This document shows positions 32,101 through 44,100 of a stretch of 64,000 nucleotides of DNA, one piece after another (position 1 is the first letter of the stretch; every line of letters begins with the position of its first letter). Origin of the DNA: Sophora flavescens. Its lineage: Eukaryota > Streptophyta > Magnoliopsida > Fabales > Fabaceae. The translations under genes and the position numbers were made by a program. The DNA lies in the NCBI GenBank assembly GCA_030762895.1, contig CM061062.1, positions 2,999,001-3,063,000 of the forward strand. Reading direction: 5' to 3'. Under the pieces are notes generated by a model that had not been told where the DNA came from, ran no database searches, and saw nothing but the letters and a program-made list of their open reading frames with translations.

Positions 32101-35100
32101 ATAGTTTGAAAGAAAATGTGTCAAAAACTTGGTTTATCATTTTAATAAGAAAAGGGACTTCAAAATTACAGACTGAATGGCAAAAACAAAATTAGAAGAA
32201 TTTATGTGAATAGATCCATGAACAAGTTATATCTTTTATGGGGGAGGTTCGGAGTTTTAACAACATCGCAAGAATATGGTATCGGGCAACTGTAGTCAAA
32301 CTTTAACCAATCCACTCTTTCAAATTTGTACCAGCACAACCTGTGTAGAAAGCCACAAATGTTGATACTGTGATGGAATGAGGATGAGTAACACTGTAAT
32401 ATAAAGTAGAGGCAAGGCAAGAACAACCAACATGCATCAATCCAGCATGAGCAACTTCAAAGTAATCCAAAAGGGAAGTCTACAAGAAGTTAAGGTGAAT
32501 TTTTTTTTTTTTTTGGGTAAAAGTTAAGGTGATATTTAACACTACTGTTTTTTAAATTTTAAACAACGATTATTTTCTTTTTCATTTTAAAAACAACAGG
32601 AGATCACCATAAAATTCCAAATAAACTCAAAGGGTCAGGGGTGCTCATAATTTACCCAAATATATAAAAGGACATACAAATAAAGTAAAATAACAGAACA
32701 GCCAATAAGAGACCTTCCCGGAATCCATGGACCCAACCATGCATCTCTCTTGTCTAGCAGCAGCCTCAAGCAAGAGCTCTCCTCGCATCCCAAAGCATGT
32801 CTTATGTTAACATGCAACAACAAACACTTAAATCAATGAATGAATACTCAAAATTTAATAAAGTGTTAAATGAGAGAAATAAATGTATAAGTACAAGTAT
32901 TTTTTACAGTTTAGTAAGAACCAGCTTTAAGTAAAGCATACAATACAATAAGTGAATAAGATGCCTCCATTCAGATTCAGCAGAAATTCTAGTCTGTCTT
33001 TTAAGTTCCTTCGGCATCAAACCTTCTCAACGAATATTGTCTTGAAGTTTTAATCAAAATATAGAAAATTAAAAGTGCAAAGGAGGAATACTTTTTAATT
33101 ATACCCAAAAAAAATCATTAAGAAGGACGAGGATGGATTACATGATAGAAGGATCAGATATAATCCACCATAAAAACTAAATCGACATAAATACAAGAAC
33201 AACCAACAAGTTTTATTAGGAAACAAAGCACAATGGATCTCAAACTCTGCATAACCTCCTAAGAAAACAAGAGAAACACTTAGAACAATGAAACGGGCAT
33301 GCCGATCTCTCTGCATATCTATCAATGAAACACCTCTAAAGAAACATGGGTTGAACACCACAAATAAGCCAACAAAATGATACTATCCCAAATGTTATCT
33401 ATAGATTGATAGAGTACATAGTAAGGAGGTGCAGTGTTGCATACTGTAACACACCTCTAGGTAGTTAGGCTTAACTGATCAACAGAATCAGTTACTATCC
33501 CTGAGCTTGTATATATACATGCATCTTGTACTATCAGAAATCAGAAATGAAAATACAAAGAATTCAGATCTCTCTCTCTATCTCTATCTCTCTCTTTTAC
33601 TTTCTGTTTATGTTGTAACAAGCTATCAAAGCGCTAGGTGAAGCATCAATGGCTTCCGATTCTTCTTCTTCTCCTCCTCCTCCTCCGACGCCGATTTCTT
33701 CTGTTCCTCCTCCTCCGTTCTCCTTGACGATCTCGGAGAAACTCACCTATGACAATTTTCTATTATGGAAACAGCAGATTAAACCAATAATCAAGGCGTA
33801 CCAACTCCATCGTTATTTGGTTTCACCGTCGATCCGGATTCATTACTTGTCTAAGTCTAATAGACTCGCTGCGTATACGCAGTGGGAGCTCCAAGATTCT
33901 CTTCTTCTGCCATGGCTTCAATCTTCTGTAACAGCGCCGACCCCCACACGCCTTATTGGTTGCGTTGCTTTCATCTTGGCAGCTTTGGGAGAAGCTTCAC
34001 AATCCTTTTCAATCGAAGACTCGTGCTCGAGCAAGAATGCTTTGAACAGAGCTTCAAAACACCAAAAAGGACGATCGTTCTATTTCTGAATTTGTGCTTC
34101 GTGTTAAGGCCCTCGTCGATGTGCTGTACTCTTTTGGAGATCTTGTGTCACCGTAAGAACAAATGGACGTGATCTTGGAAGGTTTACCCGAGGAGTAGGA
34201 TTCGTTGATTAATCTGGTGAGCACTTGATATGATTCCTCTGATCTTGATGAATTGGAGGCACTGCGTCTCGATCGATATAAGTAGAGTGCTTCCCGGAAC
34301 GCCGCCACGGTGAATGTTGCAAATGTGGCGGTCGCCACCACTGATCCTACACTGCAAGCCAATCTTGCTCAGAATCAACAACTATACTCAGCCTCTTCAT
34401 CGTAGTACTATCGCGGTGGCCGTGGCCACGGTGGTCATGGAAGGGGGCATGGTGGCCGTAGTTCCATTCAATGTCAATTGTGCAGAAAATATGGTCATGA
34501 TGCCTTTGCTTGCTGGTATCGGTTCGATCAGCAGTTCACTCCTCAACAACAACCTCAACAACCTCCCAACTCCAACCGTTATCAGCAAACTCCATAATGA
34601 CGTTGAGTGTCACATTAGTGAAATGAACCTTGGCTTGTTCTCAAATGGAATCACATGTGACGTGGGCACGAAATATCTGTTTCAGGGATGGATGAATAAT
34701 GGACTTGATAACGTTGCACAATTGAGCATCAATCTTGTGGCACCGTGAACTCTCATGGGTACCACAGTTTCAGCTTTCTTGGTCAAACGACCAACATATT
34801 CTTGCCTATTTAAGCCAGAGTTTAATAACAGAGAGAGGCATTGACATAACTGGTGAAAATAGGGGGCTTAGCCTTGGAGTTCATGGGAACATCTAAGGAT
34901 CTAGAACCAACAAAAGGTAAGAATACAACGAGAAACATTTGAAATTACGAGTACCTGAAAGGTCTATGCAAAGGGACGTGACAAAGAAGTGGTCAATTGA
35001 TAGAGGTGAGAACAGATTTAGAGACGGGAGAGGCCAGTGAGTGCAATGCAAGATGTAGCGACCGAAAAGCTGGCAGATGCGTCGCCATGCGCGGTTGGAA

Positions 35101-38100
35101 ACAACAAGCGTGTGGTTTCGTGAAGTTGGAGTTTTGTGCACGAGTCACGAGCGGGCATGTAAAGGACCAGTTAGGGACGAAACCAGTGGCGCTATGTAAA
35201 TTGGTTTCCAGCGAATTGGATGGTGGGGTCGCTAGCCGAAAAGGGCACTAAACAGTTGTGGATGAAGGTTGGAAGGTAGCTGGCGAAAAGACACAAATGC
35301 TAGAGATAGATAGATTGATAGGGAGAGAGAGAGGCCGGCAAACCGGAGTTGATACAGGGTTGGTCGAAAAAAAAAATCACCGGTGTGCAATTGGCCCACT
35401 GGGCATGCACTGTTTAAGGTTGCCAACCTTTAGACTCTTGATATCATGCTTTGAGTACCTAGAGGAAAAAGAGACATGATGAACCCGTGTGTCTCAATTG
35501 CACAGCGATGGCTCGTATATGTAGCCTTAATGCAATAAATACAAAATAAATATAGAGGATTCACTACCTAATTACATGATATGAGATCATATGCGTAAAA
35601 TATAAAACTATACATTAATTACATGGATTCCAACAAAAATATATACCATGAAGGAAAGTTAACCACTTTGTAGCAATTAATATGTACATCATACAGGCTT
35701 AAATAACCATTACGAATGGTTATTATTCCATATTAGTATTTAGTAAATATTTTAATAAAGAGTTCCCCATTTGGAATTTTACATAACTTATTTTGCCAAA
35801 GTTTGACAAATTCCAAAGGGTGGAACATCAGAAAGTTTCAGAGCACTCCCAAAGGCGCTCATATAGTCTAGAACAACAGAATATGATGTAACAAATCAAG
35901 CTTAAAGCTCATATTGGACAATACTTTTGGATTGAAACCAGTCCAGGGAAATCCACTACAATCAGTATTACTTCTAGTTGGTCTACGAGGTTTTACTTCT
36001 AGCAGCAATTGGTGTCTAATAAAGGATTTACGTCTACAATGGCTTTTCTCTTCTTATTTTTTCATAAAAAAAAATTGATAGAAAAGAGGAAAGTACAAAT
36101 AGGAAGACGATAAGCAATCCTGCAAAACAGAAAATTCTACAAAACACCACTTATACGACAGCTGAATGAACCATTACATCCCATAGAAGAAAAATGGAAC
36201 ATCCATTTCAATCAATCAGCGGAAAATGTTCAAACAAATGTCAAAATATTGAATATTGAATGACATACAAATACAATCTAAAGAATACCTGTACGGGAAT
36301 GTGCATAGTTGAATGATCTGAGGATGATCATTTTTATATGATACTGGATCAGGAATGGATTGGTAAGCTATTAAAGTTCTGATGACGAAGATATCCACTG
36401 CAGGCTTAACATATGGAATTTCCTTGGCTCTGAATACTGATATGTATGATAATGCCCTGCTTTGAACATACACAATAACTTCGAATGTCAAAGTTCAAGC
36501 CATAAACAAAAAAGAGCAGGAATAGATATATATGTCCAGCAGTACAAGGAAACATAATCTTCCAGCAGTAACAAGGAAACATAGTGGACAAATCGTACCT
36601 ACTGAGATACACAAGAACTGGTTGAAGTAGAATGCCGTCATTTGCAAGATCTGGAGATATAAAGCATCTTACAAATGCCGTAAGTGCATGAATTGCTGCA
36701 GACCAAACACTACAAAATATGAAAGGAGAGAATGAAGGACACGTGAATAATTAGAACACTTTGTTAATTACTGAATATAGATAATCTGTAACAAATGAAC
36801 TTTGGTGATCAACTTTCAGTTTTTCTAAAATTTCAGTGACATGAAAAATTTTGGATTCTGAATATCAACCTTGTCCTGATTCTGTTCAGTTATATTTCCT
36901 CATAGATAGAAGAATTTTTAGTTGGGGTATTTAATAATACAGTAATGATATTTGTACAACCAAAATGGGACAACTTTGGGATAACTTTTCGACGACGATT
37001 AATGATGCTCAAAATTGTGGTTAATGGTTTATTGAACTTCGTTAATGGATACACATTTAATAGAGGAGTAACTAGTTAACTGATAACTTGGTCAATGATG
37101 TACAAAACCTTGGTTACTGCAGCTCAGTGGATGGTTAATGCAGCTCAGTGGATGGTTAAATAGTTACCCATCTCGATGATAACAATTAATGACATTCAAA
37201 TTTATGGTTAATGTAGCTCAGTGGATGGTTAATGAGTTACCCATCTCGGTGATAATGGTTAATGACTGTTGAGATCCCTGATATTCCACCCTCACTAGTC
37301 CATGCTCTAGGTGTCCAATCCTGAGCGTGAGGGATGTGTTGAGAGTCCCACAACGATTAGAGATAAGTCCTAAGTAATGCTTGGACAGTCCTCACCTTAC
37401 AAATCGGTTTTGTGGGGTTGAGTTAGGCTCAAAGCCCAAATTCTAAGATGGTATCAGAGCATATCCTAGATCTGTTATTGGGCCAATATCTCTATCATTC
37501 CACACGCATTTGTCCATGCTCCAGATGTCCAATCCTAGGCATGAAGGGGTGTTTTGAGATCCCTGTTATCCCACCCGCACTAGTCCATGCTTCAGATGTC
37601 TTATCCAATGTTATCGATAGCCGATGGCGGAACATAGCGGAAGGCCAAAAATCCGTCATTTTAAGCCGCCATAAAACGCCATGGTGCCGCCATCTTTCAC
37701 AAATTGGCCATAACGGTTGGGCAAAACTCTGCCACCGCAATCCGCCATGGCACCGCCATGGACACTATTTGATAACACTGGTCTAATCCCGAGTATGAGG
37801 GGAAGTGTTGAGAGTCCCATATCGACTGGAGATACGGCCTAAGTAATGCTTATAAGGCATGGGAGGTCCTTACCTTACAAGCCGGTTTTGTGGGGTTTAG
37901 TTAGGCTCAAACCCAAATTCTAAGACAAAATTGTGGTTAATGCAGCTCAGTGGATTGTTAATGAGTTACCCATCTCGAAGACAACGTTCAATGACATTCA
38001 AAATTGTGGTTAATGGTGTGTTGAACTTGGTTAATGGGTACACCGAGATGGGTAACTCATTAACCATGCACTAAACTGCATTAACCACAATTTTGAATGT

Positions 38101-41100
38101 CATTAACCGTTGTCTCAAAGTTGTACCATTTTAGTTGTTCAAATAACATAACATAATAATAATAGACTCATAGTACATACTTTCTGTTTTTTCATATTCT
38201 GTATTTTTTTTCTTTCTAAAACAAGAATAGAAAAGGAGAAAAAGATCAGAGGAAGAGATTTCTTCAAAAAACTATGAACTGAATTTTGAAACCCATAAAG
38301 ATCTCAGGAATTATTACAAGGGCCGAGAACCAAGATCAAAGAACACGCAAATGAAAAAGCTTCTGAAAGCTCAGTATATGTAGTGGAAGACTCGAACAGA
38401 GGAACAAATTACTGAAGAGCCTATGAACCAGTGGAGCCTAAAACAAAGACATAGGATAACCAGTCCCACAGTACCATGTAAGAAAGTGGGCAAGAGGAGA
38501 TGCACTTGCTGCTAGCTTAGATGAATTTGGAAATAAAATTTTTGATGCTATCACAATAGGGAAATATGCTGATAGATTGGCTTCGATGGCCTACGATGTC
38601 AAGTTAATCAAATATTCTCAAGAATCTAGAGCAATTACTGGTGGATTAAAGAAGCATGATCTTGGACTCTGAGTGAAACAAGCCTTATTGTTTGATTCTA
38701 CAAAACTCTCAACAATTGCATATGTTTCGGGAATATGATGAAGATGAAGATGTTTTCAATTTGTGAAGGATTTCCTTGCTCACAACTAAGTTCAAACAAT
38801 TGCTAGTTCTCTCATGTGTCACTATGGTTCAATTATCGGGATTTGTATTTGATTTTGCCACTTGAAGATGATGGCACTCTGACTTTTACTTTTAGAATGG
38901 CACATTAACATTTTGATAGTGTATGCTAGGTTTGCATGTAGCTGATCATTCCCAGTGCTGACTCGGCAGGTAGTTAGTTTGTTAGATTCTATTGCCTATA
39001 AACAGAATCACAATCTCTGTATCTAGACAAATTCAGATTTAGATTCTATAGATTCTTCTCTCCCTTTTCTCTCTTTTCTTTCTCGGCTCAACTTGTAATG
39101 CATTTAGATATGAACTTGAATGCTTATGAAATCATTTTTACCGTGTTAACAGGATCAGAGTATGAAGTGTTTGTTAGAATATTTGAAATATCTCATAATA
39201 TATTATCTTATCCTTAGGGATAATATCTGACCTTATATTATCCTTAAGGATTTTATCCTATCTTTAGTAAGTTATTTGTTTCCTTATTTAACTGGGATTC
39301 TGAATCTATTATTAGTATAAATAAGACTGCTGAGTGTCTTATGTATTAGATTATCACTACATCAAATCAACATTGACGGAAACAGCCATGAATCTGTCCA
39401 GATTCATTGGTCAAATCTGTTTCAAATCAGTTTGTATTTTTAGGAGGAATAAATCTAATCAAATCAGATCAGATTTGATTAGATATTAGTCTTATCTTTC
39501 TGTTTTTTATCCTCTCCTGATTTTCAGGAGATTTGATTCAAATTAGGATCCTTATTGTAGCAGAATTGGTTACTCAATTCTGCATAAATACCGCTGTACT
39601 TCTATTTCATTATACAAGAGGAATAAAAATATTTTTTTCCTAAAACCTAGATGGTATCAGAGCTGCGGCTCTGACCTCTTTCAATCATGGTGAAGACGGC
39701 GATGACCGGTGCTTCCACAAGAGCATCTACCAACTCAGAAGGTGATCCGAAGGATGGATCCAGCACCTCAACAGAGGCTCAGCCGGCTGCTGCATCAGGG
39801 GCTCAGCAAGCTGTTGCATCAGGATCTTCCATAGCCCCATATGATGGTTTCTCACAGAACCCAAGCCTACAACTCACTGTGCATCGACTCAATGGAAAAA
39901 ACTACATTGAGTGGACTCAGTCTGTGAAGTTGGCTATTGATGGGAAAGGAAAAATGGGGTATCTCAATGGAGAGATCCAGCAGCCCTCCAGGGATGATCC
40001 TTCCTTTCAAAAATGGAAGTCAGAAAATTCCCTTATCATTGCCTGGTTAATCAACTCCATGGAACCAGCAATAGGAAAGCCCTATCTATTTCTACCTACA
40101 GCAAAAGATGTTTGGGATGCGGCCGCGTGAGTGTTACTCGATTTGGAGAACTCTTCTCGATTTTTGACTTAAAGACACAACTTTGGCAACTCAAACAAGG
40201 TGATCAAGATGTCACCGCATATTACAACTTGATGATGACTCTTTGGCGGGGAGCTAGACCAGTGCTATGAAGATGGTGGGAAAATCCCGAGAGATGCTAC
40301 TCGATTTAAGAAGAGGGAGGAGAATGATCGTGTGTACATGTTCCTTCTTTGGACTGAATCGAAATCTGGATGAAGTAAGGGGAAGAATTCTGGGCAGAAA
40401 GCCCTTACCTTCTATTAGGGAGGTCTTTTACGAAGTTCGAAGGGAAGAATCAAGGAGGAGGATAATGTTAAGCACTCATGAATCAGCACCAACACGAGAA
40501 CAGGACAGCTCTGCTCTTGTGACTAAAGGAATTCCCTCGAGGAAGAAAATAAAGGAAAAAAACCTTGGTGTGATCATTGCAAAAAACCTTGGCACACTAG
40601 GGAGACTTGCTGGCTAATTCATGGAAAGCCACCTAATTGGAAGAAGAAATCCAACAAAGGTGGCCGTGCCTTCCAATCCACTGCGAGGAGATTCAAGAGC
40701 CTCCACCTACTTGAGAGACAACTCCATTCACAAAGGAACAACTAGAGCATTTGTACAAATTCTTTTCCTCAAAAATGACAACCAATCCTTCTTGTTCTTT
40801 GGCCCAAAAAGGTACTCACCTTACTCTTCGCTTTTTCACCCAAAAACCACAAAATCCTTGGGTGATTGATTCAGAACAACCGATCATATGACAGATTGCT
40901 CAAAACTGTTTTCATCCTATAATCCTAGTGCGAGGAATAAAAAAATCAGAATTCTTGACGGAACTCTCTCTGCCATAGCCGGAATTGGGTCTATCACTCT
41001 CTCACCTTTAATAACACTCCACAATGTTCTTCATGTTCCTAATTTATCTTGCAAACCTCTTGTCCATTAACAAGCTAACCCTTGACCTGAATTGTCGTGT

Positions 41101-44100
41101 CATATTTAACTCTTTCAGTTGTAATTTTCAGGAATTGACTTCGGGGAGGATGATTGGCAGTGCTAAGGAAGTTGATGGTCTCTACATCTTTGAAGATGGA
41201 TCTAATTTAAGTAGGCACTCTAAAAATGCTTGTTTCAATTCTGTTTCTGAATTCCAGCAAAATGAAATAATGCTATGGCACTATAGGTTAGGCCATCCTA
41301 GTTTCTATTATTTCTGACACTTGTTCCCTGAACTTTTTAGAAATAAAAATCCATCTTTCTTTACTTGTGAGACTTGTCAATTGGCTAAACATCACCGCAT
41401 CTTGTTTACCCTGCTCAAGCTTATAAACCATCTAATCCATTCACAATCATTCATAGTGATGTTTGGGGACCGAGTCGTGTAAGTACTCCTACTGGCAAAC
41501 GATGGTTTGTAAGCTTTATTGATGACCACACTAGGTTATCATGGGTGTATCTAATGAAAGAAAAATCTGAAGTTGAACACATTTTTAAAACTTTTTCTAA
41601 TATGATTCAAACTCAATTTCAACAAACAATTCAGATTTTTAGAAGTGATAATGGAAGAGAATACTTCAACAAGTATCTCAACCAATTTTTTGAAGAAAAG
41701 GGCATTGTACATCAAAGTTCATGTGTAGACACCCCTCAATGAGAATGGGGTAGCTGAAAGGAAAAATAAACATTTCTTGGAAGTAGCTAGAGCCTTGTTA
41801 TTTCAGACTATGGTTCCTACATACCTTTGGGGAGAAGTTGTCTTAACGGCTGACCTATTTGATTAATAGGATGCCTAGTAAAGTTTTAAAATTTGATACT
41901 CCCACGGGAAAGTTTCGAACCATTTTCCTACAAACAGATTGCTCTCTAACTTACCTCTAAAAACATTTGGCTGCACAGCTTTCATCCATGTTAATACACC
42001 AAATCTAAGTAAACTGGACCATCGGGCAAAAAAGTGTGTATTTGTTGGGTATGCTCCCTCTCAAAAGGGTTATAAATGTTTTGATCCACTCACTAAGAAG
42101 ATTTTTGTGACTATGGATGTCACTTTCTTTGAGTCAAAACCTTTTTTTCAGTCTCCTCTTCAGGGGGGGAGAACTATAGAAGACTCGACCAAATACCTTA
42201 CTATTGATGAGTCAAATATATCAATTGATAAGTCAAACATGTTAAATAATGGGACAAGTCCTATGAATAATGAAATTTTTGGAAATCCTACTAGTCATGA
42301 CATGGTTCTTGGCTGTGAAAACACTAGTGCTGAATGTGAAAATACTAGTGACCCTTCTCGCCAGGAAGGCAATGATGCTGAACCCGAAAGGGAATTGAAA
42401 CTAAGGAAAAACATTTTGAGCACTTCTATACAAGGAGGAAACATGTTCAAAGAGTAGAGAATCGTGATCCTTTGCTCCACCATGAATCCGAGGACCCTCC
42501 AGGTAATCCTAATCCTGAATTCTCTCAACCATTCTCTCAACCGATTGAAAATGATTGTGATCTTCCTATAGCTATTAGGAAAGGTGTCAGATCATGTTAC
42601 CCAACACCCCCTTTCCAACTTTGTCTCTTATGATAAACTTTCACCAAACTTTCGTGCTTTTACCTCTCAATTGTCATGCATGGAAATTCCAAAAAATGTA
42701 CAGGATGCATTAGAAATTCCAGGAAGGGAAGGAAGTCGATCTTGGAAGAGATGAAGGCTCTTGAAAAAAATCAGACGTGGAAAATGGTAGAGCTGCCCAA
42801 AGGGAAAAATACAGTGGGATGTAAATGGATATTCACTATAAAATACAGATCTGATGGCTCAATCGAAAGGTACAAAGCTAGGCTGGTTGCAAAAGGCTTC
42901 ACTCAAACTTATGGAATTGATTATTCCGAGACCTTTGCTCCAGTTGCAAAATTGAACACCGTGAGAGTCCTTTTATCCCTTGCAACTAATCTAGATTGGC
43001 CATTGCAGCAACTAGATGTAAAAAACGCATTTCTAAATGGGGATTTGGAGGAAGAAGTGTATATGGATGCACCCCCTGGATTTGAAAAGAGATTCAATTC
43101 AAAAGTCTGCAAACTAGAGAAGTCCCTATATGGATTGAAGCAATCACCTCGAGCTTGGTTTGAAAGATTTACACAGTTTGTAAAGGGACAAAGGTATATC
43201 CAAAGTCAAGCCGATCACACTATGTTTATAAGGAAGTCGGGAAATGGAAGCATTGCTATTCTAATTGTATATGTGGATGACATAATTGTCACGAGGAGAT
43301 GACTTGGCGAGAAATAAAAAGGTTGAAAGAGGCACTTGCATCAGAATTTGAAATTAAGGATCTTGGATCCTTAAGATACTTCCTGGGAATGGAAGTAGCA
43401 CGCTCAAAAAGAGGAATTATCCTCTCACAAAGAAAGTATGTCCTTGACCTTCTTAAAGAAACAGGTATGAGTGGATGTAGACCAGCGAGATACTCCAATT
43501 GATCCAAATCAGAAACTTGGAGACAGCAAGCAGGGCACTCCGATTGACACTACCCGATATCAAAGGCTAGTGGGAAAATTGATTTATCTATCACATACAC
43601 GGCCGGACATTGCTTTTTGCGATTAGTCTTGTCGACCAATTCATGCATGCACCCTATGAGGAACATCGGAAGCTGTCTCTGAGAATCCTAAGATACTTGA
43701 AGAGTGCTCCTGGTAAAGGATTATTCTTTAAGAAGACTACGCAATGACTATAGAGGCCTATCCGATCTTGACTGGCGCAGGATCAATCATGGGAGAAAGA
43801 TCTACATCGAGGCTATTGCACATTCGTTTGGGGGAACTTAGTCACATGGCGTAGCAAGAAACAAAATGTTGTGGCAAGAAGCGGTGAAGCCGAATATAGA
43901 GCCATGGCACAAGGAGTTTGTGAAATGTTACGGCTGAAAAGAATTCTTGAAGAGTTGGGAACACCTATTAGTTTACCATTGAAGCTATCTTTGTGATAAC
44001 AAGGCAGCTATAAGCATAGCACAAAATCCGGTACAGCATGACCACACCAAGCATGTGGAAATTGATAGGCACTTCATTAAAGAAAAGGTTGATGAGAAAG

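Noticed and set aside
32635..32823. Independent small ORF on the minus strand
   Set aside because: Its conserved part fits exactly as an internal exon of the HEATR5 homologue; the rest of the ORF reads into intron.
34997..35251. 84-codon plus-strand ORF as a gene
   Set aside because: Lies in the probable leader of a minus-strand retroelement, matches no known domain and has no splice or promoter signals.
36990..38110. CRISPR-like direct repeats
   Set aside because: Irregular spacing, inverted arms and plant context; this is a fold-back transposon.
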